Origin: Lewinellaceae bacterium
Lineage (GTDB): Bacteria; Bacteroidota; Bacteroidia; Chitinophagales; Saprospiraceae
Reading direction: 5' to 3'
Assembly: GCA_020636095.1 (NCBI GenBank)
Contig: JACJYN010000002.1
Span: 2,046,001-2,110,000, forward strand
Length of the DNA stretch: 64,000 nt
The first letter of the stretch is position 1. Every line of letters begins with the position of its first letter. The translations under genes and the position numbers were made by a program. The notes under the pieces were generated by a model that was not told the DNA's origin, did not search any database, and saw only the letters and a list, made by a program, of their open reading frames with translations. Shown one piece after another: positions 51,658-59,389 of the stretch.

Positions 51658-53208
51658 GTGGAAAAAGAACTAATCATTAATTCCACCCCCACGGAAGTTG
51701 AAATTGCACTGCTGGAAGATTCCAAACTCGTCGAGTTACACAACCAGAAAACCAACAACAACTTTACCGTAGGGGATATTTTTCTGGGTAGGATCAAGCG
51801 CCTGATGCCTGGCTTAAATGCTGCTTTTGTTGACATAGGCCACAAAAAAGACGCCTTTCTTCACTATACGGACCTGGGGCCAAAGCTGCGCTCGCTGCTT
51901 AAGTTCACCAACAATTCCATGTCCGGAAGCATCAATACCCATGTGCTCGACAATTTCAAGATCGAACCGGATATCATCAAAACCGGCAAGATCGATCAGG
52001 TGCTTAGCAAGAAGCAGCCCATCCTGGTGCAGGTGCTGAAAGAACCCATCTCCACCAAGGGGCCTCGCCTTAGCTGTGAGATCACCCTGCCGGGCCGCTA
52101 TCTGGTGCTGACCCCCTACTCCAATATTGTCGCCGTTTCCAAGAAGATCGCCAACGCCGAGGAGCGCAAGCGGCTGCAACTTCTGGTGGAAAGTATTCGG
52201 CCCAAGAATTTTGGCGTCATCGTACGGACGGCCGCCGAAGGTAAAAAAGTAGCCGACCTGCACGAAGAGCTCTCCCTGATTATGCACAAGTGGGAGGGTA
52301 TGTTCCGGCAGATGCACAAAGCCAAGCCTCCGCTCAAGTTGCTGAGTGAACTGGATAAAACCTCCAGTATCCTGCGGGATATTCTCAGCGATTCCTTCAA
52401 CCGCATCGTGGTCAACGATAAACAGCTTTACCAAAACATTCGGAACTACCTCGAGTCTATCGCTCCCGAACAGGTAAAGATCGTTTCGCTGCACCGCAAC
52501 ACCCGCTCGGTGTTCGACGCCTTTGGTGTTACCAAGCAGATCAAGTCTTCCTTTGGCAAAACAGCCACCATGCCCAGTGGCGCCTACCTGGTTATCGAGC
52601 ATACCGAGGCCATGCACGTGGTCGACGTCAACAGCGGGCATAAAATGTCCAGCCAGAATCAGGAAGAAGCCGTTATGCGGGTCAACCTGGAAGCAGCGGA
52701 AGAGATCGCCAGGCAGCTGAGGCTGAGGGATATTGGCGGCATCATCATTATCGACTTCATCGATATGAAGAAGTCTGAACAGAGAAAGGAACTGCTCGGG
52801 AAAATGCGCCATTTCATGAAAAAGGACCGCGCCCAGCATACCATCCTGCCCCTCAGCAAGTTCGGCCTGATGCAGATCACCCGGCAGCGGGTGCGCCCGG
52901 AGGTGAGCATCAACACGGCGGAGGTCTGCCCGACCTGCAACGGCACCGGTAAGATCAATGCTTCCATCCTCATCGCGGATGAGATCGAACGCGACCTCAA
53001 CTTCATCCTCCAGTCCAGGCCCAAATCCAAGATCAAGCTATTGGTCCATCCTTTCATCGAGGCTTATCTGAAAAAGGGATGGCCCAGCTTTCAGATGAAG
53101 TGGTACATGAACTTTTACAAATGGATTCGCATCCAGCCCAATAATGACTACCATCTCACGAAGTATAGGTTCTTCGATGAGAATGATGATGAAATCCGGC
53201 TGAATTAG
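51658..53208 (+). CDS. rng: Ribonuclease E/G family protein (RNase G)
   Basis: 516 residues with a GTG start. S1 domain in the N-terminal part (GDIFLGRIKRLMPGLNAAFVDIGHKKDAFLHY), the RNase E/G-specific RLSCEITLPGRYLVLTPYSN, DNase-I-like catalytic core (EAMHVVDVNSGHKM, GGIIIIDFIDMKK with the metal-binding Asp pair) and the Zn-link CPTCNGTGKI. Lacks the long disordered degradosome scaffold of RNase E. It processes rRNA and decays mRNA from 5'-monophosphate ends. Its stop overlaps the start of an inverted repeat at 53208. Confidence 0.95.
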   Translation: MEKELIINSTPTEVEIALLEDSKLVELHNQKTNNNFTVGDIFLGRIKRLMPGLNAAFVDIGHKKDAFLHYTDLGPKLRSLLKFTNNSMSGSINTHVLDNFKIEPDIIKTGKIDQVLSKKQPILVQVLKEPISTKGPRLSCEITLPGRYLVLTPYSNIVAVSKKIANAEERKRLQLLVESIRPKNFGVIVRTAAEGKKVADLHEELSLIMHKWEGMFRQMHKAKPPLKLLSELDKTSSILRDILSDSFNRIVVNDKQLYQNIRNYLESIAPEQVKIVSLHRNTRSVFDAFGVTKQIKSSFGKTATMPSGAYLVIEHTEAMHVVDVNSGHKMSSQNQEEAVMRVNLEAAEEIARQLRLRDIGGIIIIDFIDMKKSEQRKELLGKMRHFMKKDRAQHTILPLSKFGLMQITRQRVRPEVSINTAEVCPTCNGTGKINASILIADEIERDLNFILQSRPKSKIKLLVHPFIEAYLKKGWPSFQMKWYMNFYKWIRIQPNNDYHLTKYRFFDENDDEIRLN

Positions 53209-53414
53209 TTGCCGGTTGCCGGTTGCCGGTTGTTGGTGTGGCCCGTGTCTACGGCAGGGCCGCCTTCTACAGAAGGGATGGCCAATGTACAACCCGCAAC
53301 CGGCAACGCCTCAACCTCCACACTGCTCATCGGGCAGCCACAGTTCCAGGTTTTGCAGCCCGAAACGGCCAAACACATGATCAGGGCCACTCCTGTTTTT
53401 TGCCAGTTCCTCAT
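53205..53414 (-). CDS. Small Cys-rich lipoprotein
   Basis: 69 residues. Signal peptide MRNWQKTGVALIMCLAVSGC with a proper lipobox (AVSGC), then KTWNCGCPMSS, a short Cys-rich motif I recall from small Bacteroidota lipoproteins. The last 30 or so residues are encoded by an inverted repeat (GTTGCCGG-type) and end NNRQPATGN, probably a later addition. Convergent with RNase G, overlapping its stop by 4 bases. Function unknown. Confidence 0.5.
   Translation of the reverse strand: MRNWQKTGVALIMCLAVSGCKTWNCGCPMSSVEVEALPVAGCTLAIPSVEGGPAVDTGHTNNRQPATGN
53208..53307. repeat. Inverted repeat GTTGCCGGTTGCCGGTTG
   Basis: Left arm 53208-53225 and right arm 53290-53307 match in 17 of 18 positions as inverted repeats separated by 64 bases; the left arm is itself a GTTGCCG tandem. 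It starts at the RNase G stop codon and could serve as a transcript end or be a REP-like element. Confidence 0.6.
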
Positions 53415-53473
53415 TTCTATGCAGGGATTTTACGGAAAGGTATAAAATTCTTCTTCTCTGACAAATTATTACC

Positions 53474-54556
53474 ATGGCTGCCAGGCCTCGTATCTTGTTT
53501 GCCCCACTCGATTGGGGATTGGGGCACGCCACCCGCTGCGTACCCATCATTGAAGAAGTACTGCGGCAGGGCGGCGAGCCGGTGCTCGGCACGGCAGGCA
53601 GAGCGCATGCCTACCTGAAAGCGGAATTTCCGGCACTTGAACTGATCAACCTGCCCCCCTACGACATCCACTATTACCGCGCCAATATGTACTGGAATAT
53701 GGGCGTACAGGCGCCCAAATTCCTGCGGGCGGTAGGGCGGGAGCACTGCCAGTTGCAGAAGATCATTCGTCGTCGAAAGATCGGCGCCGTGATCTCGGAT
53801 AACCGCTTCGGTTGTTTTTCTTCACTGGTTCCCTCCGTTTTTATTACCCATCAACTCAATATCCGCATCCCCTCGCCCCCACTGGAATGGCTGGTTAACC
53901 GGTTGAACCATCATTTTATCCGCCGATACGACGAATGCTGGATTCCGGGCCAGCCAGGAACAGATAATCTTTCGGGGGCCTTATCCCTGCCACCAGAAAG
54001 CCTGCCCTGCCGGCACATCGGTAGGCTCTCCCGCCTGAAACCGGAAGAAGCGGCAAAGGAATATGATATCCTGGTGTTGCTCTCCGGCCCCGAGCCGCAG
54101 CGCACTCAGCTCGAAGCGACGCTGATCCGCCAGCTAAAGGATCTGCCTCTGCGCGTCCTGCTGGTGCAGGGAAAAACAGAGCGGGAAAGATGCGATTACC
54201 TCACCGCCGGTATGGAAGTGAGGCCCTACCTGAAGGCCAGAGGATTGCAGGCAGCCATGAGCCGGGCCTCACTGGTGATCTGCCGGTCCGGATACAGCAC
54301 GATCATGGACCTGGCCGCGATGGGTAAAAAGGCCCTGCTCATTCCCACCCCCGGTCAAACGGAACAGGAGTACCTGGCCCGGCGGATGCAGGAACTGGGG
54401 TATTGCCCGTTTCAGTATCAAAATGAACTGGATGTAAAAAGGGGGTTGTCCGAAGTCGGATTTTATCCTGGATTTCCAAAAGATGATGTGGGAAATGGGC
54501 TGCTCGCAGGGGCTATTCAAAGTTTGATTACCATGTGCGAAAACTGGCCAGATTAA
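53474..54556 (+). CDS. MurG-like glycosyltransferase family protein
   Basis: 360 residues, GT-B fold resembling MurG/UDP-glycosyltransferases. The N-terminal LFAPLDWGLGHATRCVPIIEE is the glycine-rich acceptor-side loop; GAVISDNRFGCFSS and PSVFITHQLNIRIPSP follow; the C-terminal part carries LLSGPEPQRTQLEA, SRASLVICRSGYSTIMDLAAMGKKALLIPTPGQTEQEY, typical of the nucleotide-sugar site. Substrate unknown; the shared pattern occurs in a Bacteroidota-wide family often annotated only as glycosyltransferase. Transcribed alone, convergent with the restriction gene. Confidence 0.85.
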   Translation: MAARPRILFAPLDWGLGHATRCVPIIEEVLRQGGEPVLGTAGRAHAYLKAEFPALELINLPPYDIHYYRANMYWNMGVQAPKFLRAVGREHCQLQKIIRRRKIGAVISDNRFGCFSSLVPSVFITHQLNIRIPSPPLEWLVNRLNHHFIRRYDECWIPGQPGTDNLSGALSLPPESLPCRHIGRLSRLKPEEAAKEYDILVLLSGPEPQRTQLEATLIRQLKDLPLRVLLVQGKTERERCDYLTAGMEVRPYLKARGLQAAMSRASLVICRSGYSTIMDLAAMGKKALLIPTPGQTEQEYLARRMQELGYCPFQYQNELDVKRGLSEVGFYPGFPKDDVGNGLLAGAIQSLITMCENWPD

Positions 54557-54589
54557 GCGTTTGTTCAAAATTCAATAAATGGGCTCCAA

Positions 54590-55360
54590 TTAGGCTTCGA
54601 TCCCGATCAGAACCAGGGGCACCGCAGGTACTCCTCGTCCCTGCCTGGCCAAATCATATAGCGCTCCCTCATAATACCCGGGGCCGGAAGACATTTCTGT
54701 TTGCATTGATTTCATGGGGAGTATTTCAACTCCGACGTCTATAGAGTTTCCAACAAAGAATGCCATGTGTTTAACGAAGAGGTCATAGGCTATGAAGCTG
54801 TATTTTCCAAATTGGACCTCTACCGCTACTCTATTCTTGACAAAATCCGTTTGATTGTAAGACCTGATAGGGGTTTTCCCCACAGCTTCTATTTGTAGTT
54901 TTTGTTCTTTTTCGGAGAGCGACATTATTCTCGAAATAAGGTTATATTCATCTGTAACCCAATAAGAAGTCCGGCTTTCATTCCAGCCCTTAGCCTCGAA
55001 TTCTTCTTTAAATTTCTGTAACTATTCAGCATCATGGTGATTTAACCCCTGGCGCGAAATTTTGTAGGCTTTTTTTGCCGGAACCCCTTCTCGTTCCCCT
55101 TGAAAGGGGAAGGTTTGCTTACAAAATTTCGCACCAGAGGCATCCATAGCCTTATGCTAAATAGTAACAAATTTCTTATTCAGATCAGAAGGAGAAAAGA
55201 GTTTCTTCCCCTTCATGGTCTTCTCCTTACTTATCTTTGTTCGGTAATCGTTAGCATCGATCCCTTGAATGATCTCTTCGATCTCACTCCAAATATCTTT
55301 CTGGTGGTATTGTATCCATTCAAATCCATTTAAGTGTGAGTATTGTGCTCCAATTTTCAT
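54590..55360 (-). pseudogene. BglII-family restriction endonuclease, split by an inserted element
   Basis: Two coding pieces flank a 151-bp insertion. The 5' piece (55360 to about 55169) encodes MKIGAQYSHLNGFEWIQY...SPSDLNKKF; the 3' piece (about 55009 to 54590) resumes KEEFEAKGWNESRTSYWV and ends VPLVLIGIEA. Removing the insert plus one 8-bp duplication gives a continuous 203-residue frame (BglII has 223). The active-site pattern D-x8-E-V-Q (TDFVKNRVAVEVQFGKY) has the same spacing as Asp84/Glu93/Gln95 of BglII, and the N-termini are alike. In the current state the upstream piece stops at 55157 and the downstream piece could start only at an internal Met, so no active enzyme is expected. The start overlaps the methyltransferase stop (ATGA). 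Confidence 0.88.
55018..55168. mobile_element. 151-bp MITE-like element C with 8-bp target duplication
   Basis: The termini GTAACTATTCAGCAT (55018-55032) and GTTACTATTTAGCAT (reverse complement of 55154-55168) match in 13 of 15 positions; similarity extends inward for about 50 bases, including GCGAAATTTTGTAGG and its counterpart near 55060 and 55125. The exact direct repeat AAATTTCT flanks both sides (55010-55017 and 55169-55176), a clear target-site duplication. A CCCCTT...AAGGGG hairpin lies in the middle. There is no transposase; it would need one in trans. Confidence 0.88.
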
Positions 55361-56979
55361 ATTGTAAGCTCGTTGACCGGTTGTTTTTTAGCGATCAATA
55401 AATTCCCCCAGGAACCCACTATGAACCCTACAATAATGAGGTTAGAATACCTGGCAAGCTTTTGGTTAATTTCTTCATGAAGTATTACGTGAGCTAATTC
55501 TGAAAGTTCCACCGACGGTTCCGGAAAGAACCGATCCACCAATTTTTTAGCGACTTTGCCCAATTGGTCTATGATTTCAAACGGATGAAGTCCTTTCTCC
55601 TTTTTGCACCATACTTTTTGTAAAATAGCTGAGTCGAAATCATCAAATAACCAATCCAACTGTTGGAGTTCTTTCTGTATTGCTTCTCTGGTAGAGAAAT
55701 CAAGATATTCAAGAGTAGCGCTAAGGACTTCTTCATTTAAGGAAAGGCTTTTTATCTTTTTGGAATTTCCATAATAAAAAGCAATCCGCCATTCAACTTT
55801 GCCTTCTTGGAAGGAATTGGACAGGTCAAAACGCACTCCACTACCGAACCTTAGGTGGGGGACGGCAAATTTGAAGTTTCTTTTTGCAGGATACTTACTT
55901 CCGGCCGTATCCATTTTCACAGGATCAGCCACTGAAGCAGGCTTATGCTTATACGCCACTTCCGAGGGCGCCTTTAGCTCTTTGACCGGTGTTTCCAGCA
56001 TACTTTGGAGGACGTAGTAGGCCAGGAGAGGAGGGATGGCGTTACCGATCATCTTAAACCGGGATGAGAAACTTTTGCCGTGCAATTGATAGGTGATCGG
56101 AAAAGATTGAACCAGGGCACGTTCTCTGATATTCAACCTTCTGTATTTCTTTGGATTCCTTTCGTCCTTTACAATAATGCTTTCCCTTGATACTCTTGTG
56201 CAGGTTGCAGTTACCGTTCGGGATGGCCTTGTCACCTGATCTGGAAAACTCATTTTATTGTATACGGGGTGGTAAGTCTTGGCTTCTCTGTTAATCCTTT
56301 CTTCCTCCGGGCTGAGTGAGTCTTCATGATAATTGTCTGTTACTTCACCTGCTGAGAGCTCTATGCCAAAAATGGGGTCAATGATAATATCCTTTGTTAA
56401 AGCATCGAGGACTTCCTGAAGCGTTCGTGTAGGAATGGCCACCTTATAGGCATTAAATAACTCAAAAGGAAAATTACCTGCGATCATCCTCTTCCTTGAC
56501 TGGGGCACGCCATAGTCTGCTGAATTGACAATTGTGTTCACTGTGAAGAGCTGCCTGAATTTATATAACTGTCCTCCTATTCCTAGCTCTCTTTTCAGAA
56601 TATTAGAGACCCTGGGTACATTTTCCATGGCCCAATATTTTGGCTTGAGATAGTTGACAACTTCCAGAAACTTATGGATGTCCTTAAGCCCATCGGCAAT
56701 ATCTCCATTACCGCCCCGGTTTGCATAGGAAAATTGAGTGCAAGGGGGACTTCCAAGCACAAAGTTGATCGTACCTGGTTCGGGTAGGCTTTCCAAAGAC
56801 AGTTTCCTGATATCTACTTCCTCATGATCCGTTCCAAAGTTTAGATTATGAGTAAGGTTAGCCTCACTCCACCACTCGAAGGACTCAACATTCTCCACCG
56901 ATGACATTTTCATGCCAAGAGTCCAGCCCCCAATACCACTGTATAAATCGATCGCTTTTGCTTTGTGTGTCTTATTCAT
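55357..56979 (-). CDS. C5-cytosine DNA methyltransferase of a type II R-M system
   Basis: 540 residues. Motif I AIDLYSGIGGWTLGM, motif IV with catalytic Cys in GSPPCTQFSYANRGG, motif VI WAMENVPRV, motif VIII QSRKRMIAG, a recognition region around 200-290, and motif X FKMIGNAIPPLLAYYVLQSML near residue 325. About 210 residues follow motif X, where most m5C enzymes end; this tail (YKHKPASVADPVKMDTAGSK...) has no recognised domain. It protects the host against the linked endonuclease. The known BglII partner is an N4-cytosine enzyme, so this pairing is unusual. AT-rich relative to neighbours, consistent with acquisition. Confidence 0.92.
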   Translation of the reverse strand: MNKTHKAKAIDLYSGIGGWTLGMKMSSVENVESFEWWSEANLTHNLNFGTDHEEVDIRKLSLESLPEPGTINFVLGSPPCTQFSYANRGGNGDIADGLKDIHKFLEVVNYLKPKYWAMENVPRVSNILKRELGIGGQLYKFRQLFTVNTIVNSADYGVPQSRKRMIAGNFPFELFNAYKVAIPTRTLQEVLDALTKDIIIDPIFGIELSAGEVTDNYHEDSLSPEEERINREAKTYHPVYNKMSFPDQVTRPSRTVTATCTRVSRESIIVKDERNPKKYRRLNIRERALVQSFPITYQLHGKSFSSRFKMIGNAIPPLLAYYVLQSMLETPVKELKAPSEVAYKHKPASVADPVKMDTAGSKYPAKRNFKFAVPHLRFGSGVRFDLSNSFQEGKVEWRIAFYYGNSKKIKSLSLNEEVLSATLEYLDFSTREAIQKELQQLDWLFDDFDSAILQKVWCKKEKGLHPFEIIDQLGKVAKKLVDRFFPEPSVELSELAHVILHEEINQKLARYSNLIIVGFIVGSWGNLLIAKKQPVNELTI

Positions 56980-57000
56980 GTGAGTGATCTTGGGGAGTTT

Positions 57001-57330
57001 TTAGAAGAGGTTTTTCTGAACAGTATTCTTTTGGCGGATGTATTCAATCTTCTGTTCAGCTACTTCAAGCACTTCTGTACAGAAATCTTCGCGATAAAGG
57101 TCGTTGGCGATCTTTTCACTATAATAGAGGATCAATAATTCCCGCTCTTTAATATCGAAGGCCTGGGCTATCCTAATAACTAGTTCTTTGCCTGGAAACC
57201 TGTCTCCTCGCTCGATCTTGCTAAGGGTAGAGGGGTCAAGGTCCAGCCTGGCGGCTATCTTTCTAAGTGGCAACCCTTGTTCCTCCCGCAACCGCCTAAC
57301 TAACTGGCCAATTGTTTCCAACATTTGCAT
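57001..57330 (-). CDS. XRE-family regulator (R-M control protein)
   Basis: 109 residues from MQMLETIGQLVRRLREEQ; a longer in-frame start at 57390 adds a hydrophobic, non-family N-terminus. Helix-turn-helix at about 5-60: LPLRKIAARLDLDPSTLSKIERGDRFPG. The C-terminal part (about 65-109) is helical. Located 21 bases before the methyltransferase on the same strand, the typical place of a controller protein that times methyltransferase and endonuclease expression. Operator (C-box) sequences cannot be identified with confidence. Confidence 0.82.
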   Translation of the reverse strand: MQMLETIGQLVRRLREEQGLPLRKIAARLDLDPSTLSKIERGDRFPGKELVIRIAQAFDIKERELLILYYSEKIANDLYREDFCTEVLEVAEQKIEYIRQKNTVQKNLF

Positions 57331-57397
57331 AGAAAAAATAATTTGGACAAAATATGCCCACAAGATAAAAAAATAATCTACACAATACAACTACCAC

Positions 57398-58264
57398 TCA
57401 CTCCTGCCTCAGCAAATTGAGTAAATACTCCCCATAGCCACTTTTGAGGTATTTGTGGGCCTGCTTTTCCAGTTGTTCCCCATCGATGAAGCCCATTTCG
57501 TAGGCCACCTCTTCGATACAGCCGATCTTCAGGCCCTGCCGGTCTTCGATCACTTCGATGAACTGGCCTGCCTGCATAAGGGATTTGTGAGTCCCGGTAT
57601 CGAGCCAGGCTACGCCTCGCCCCAGAACAGCTACTTTCAGCTTGCCGGCCGCCAGGTAATGTTTGTTGACATCGGTGATCTCATACTCTCCCCGGGCGCT
57701 CGGCTTCAGGTTTTTGGCAATCTCCACCACCTCGTTGTCATAGAAGTAAAGGCCGGGAACGGCATAGTTGGATTTGGGCTTTGCCGGTTTTTCCTCGATG
57801 GATAGGGCGTTGAAATCGGTGTCAAAATCGACCACCCCATAGCGTTGCGGATCAGCCACCCAGTAGGCGAAAACGATGCCGCCGTCCGGGTTGGTGCAAC
57901 TCAGCAGCATTTCTTTCAGTCCGGCGCCATAGAAGATGTTGTCGCCCAGGATCAGAGCGGCGGGGTCGCCGCCAATAAAGCCTTCTCCGAGGACGAACGC
58001 CTGCGCCAGGCCATTGGGCTCGTGCTGCGGGGTATAAGAAAAGTTGCAGCCGATCTGGCTACCGTCACCGAGCAGTTTTTCAAAATTGGGGAGGTCGTGG
58101 GGGGTAGAGATGATCAGAATATCTCGGATACCCGCAGACAGGAGGGTAGACAGCGGATAATAGATCATGGGTTTGTCATAGACCGGCATGAGTTGCTTGC
58201 TCACCGCCAGGGTAAGAGGAGATAGGCGCGTACCCAAACCTCCCGCCAGGATAATTCCCTTCAT
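57398..58264 (-). CDS. rfbA: Glucose-1-phosphate thymidylyltransferase
   Basis: 288 residues. KGIILAGGLGTRLSPLTLAVSKQLMPVYDKPMIYYP (signature with activating Arg/Lys), LGDNIFYGAGLKEML, GVVDFDTDFNALSIEEKPAKPKSNYAVPGLYFYD and WLDTGTHKSLMQAGQFI all match RmlA/RfbA. It makes dTDP-glucose, the first step to dTDP-rhamnose and related deoxysugars for surface polysaccharides. No rfbBCD genes are adjacent; the gene stands alone next to the R-M island. Confidence 0.96.
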   Translation of the reverse strand: MKGIILAGGLGTRLSPLTLAVSKQLMPVYDKPMIYYPLSTLLSAGIRDILIISTPHDLPNFEKLLGDGSQIGCNFSYTPQHEPNGLAQAFVLGEGFIGGDPAALILGDNIFYGAGLKEMLLSCTNPDGGIVFAYWVADPQRYGVVDFDTDFNALSIEEKPAKPKSNYAVPGLYFYDNEVVEIAKNLKPSARGEYEITDVNKHYLAAGKLKVAVLGRGVAWLDTGTHKSLMQAGQFIEVIEDRQGLKIGCIEEVAYEMGFIDGEQLEKQAHKYLKSGYGEYLLNLLRQE

Positions 58265-58369
58265 AATTAGTGATTTTGGTTGCCCGTCTTCACCCTGCTT
58301 CTTTGAAATACGGGGCTTAGCCGGATAAAATGGGTTGATGAATTGACTGGCGCCCTAATATCAACCTGC

Positions 58370-58759
58370 TTAACCAACCCGGGAAGCAATATCCTGAAAG
58401 ATACGGCGAATGCGCAGGACCAGTTCTACCGGTTTGAAGGGTTTGGTGACAAAGTCATCGGCTCCTTTCTGCATAGCTTCCAGAATGATGTTCTCATCTT
58501 CCAGCGGAGCAATGATGATGATGGGAACACTCATTTCCATATCATTGCGCACGAGGCTGATCAGCTCCATTCCTGAAATCTTGGGCACATCGATATCCGT
58601 CACGATCAGATCGGGCCTTTCATTTTCAATGATGGCTCTGGCTTCTTTACCATCAGTCGTAAGGAATAACTCATATCCTTGCTTCTGCAAACGAAATTTT
58701 AGTGCGGTCAGCAGGATTTCTTCGTCTTCGCAGATGAGAATTTTCTTCAGGTTTGCCAT
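58370..58759 (-). CDS. Single-domain response regulator (receiver only)
   Basis: 129 residues consisting of one CheY-like receiver: ICEDEEILLTALKFRL (acidic pair), phosphorylation Asp in LIVTDIDVPKISGMEL, a Thr/Ser position at IIIIAPLEDE that is atypical (Ala-Pro), and the conserved Lys in FVTKPFKPVEL. No output domain, so it probably acts by protein contact or in a phosphorelay. No kinase gene is adjacent. Confidence 0.9.
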   Translation of the reverse strand: MANLKKILICEDEEILLTALKFRLQKQGYELFLTTDGKEARAIIENERPDLIVTDIDVPKISGMELISLVRNDMEMSVPIIIIAPLEDENIILEAMQKGADDFVTKPFKPVELVLRIRRIFQDIASRVG

Positions 58760-58926
58760 AGGCTTTTTTCAGATGTACCTCTCTAATGCCTTAAAGATAT
58801 AGTTCTTTGACAAATATTGTGGTATGGCGCCCTGGGAAAGTCTAATGAGCTCCGTTTTTCTTCGACGATGTTGAGGTTGGAAAATCGAGGAATGAGGCGT
58901 TCCAACGCGTCAAGCCTTTTTGGGTG

Positions 58927-59298
58927 TCACATTGCAGTCGGCGAGACTCTGGGAATGAAAATGAAATTAGCGCCCAACTCACTCAAAACGAAAAGGCACA
59001 GGTGGGCTTCCGGATCCTTGTACACCTTGCGGAAATTTTCTACCCGGCTCGGCTCGATAATATTTTTCGTAGCCAGTTCTTCAAGAGTAGAGGCATTGAT
59101 AGACCATTTCGGGCCTTCCGGCTTTTTTTCAAGCAGTAAAATGCCCATATCCACCTGGTGCTGATGAACAACAAAAATGGGGTAATTCGAAATATCCTGG
59201 TCCAGAATAGCGTCTGCCGCTTTCCCCATTAGTGCTATATAAGGCTTCAACTCCTCTTCCAGGAGATGATATTTGGATCGTTCTAAATGTTCATTCAT
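58927..59298 (-). CDS. Hypothetical protein
   Basis: 123 residues from MNEHLERSKYHLLEEELK; upstream in-frame residues look non-coding. Mixed alpha/beta composition with IFVVHQHQVDMGILLLEKKP in the middle and SELGANFIFIPRVS near the end. I recognise no domain. It sits between the receiver gene and rlmD on the same strand. Confidence 0.65.
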   Translation of the reverse strand: MNEHLERSKYHLLEEELKPYIALMGKAADAILDQDISNYPIFVVHQHQVDMGILLLEKKPEGPKWSINASTLEELATKNIIEPSRVENFRKVYKDPEAHLCLFVLSELGANFIFIPRVSPTAM

Positions 59299-59389
59299 GG
59301 TCCACAGCTTTTGGGTTACTCCTCGTAAGATAATAGTCTTTGAGGAAAAATGCATTTTCAACCCGTTACTAATCGCAACATTTCCAAGG

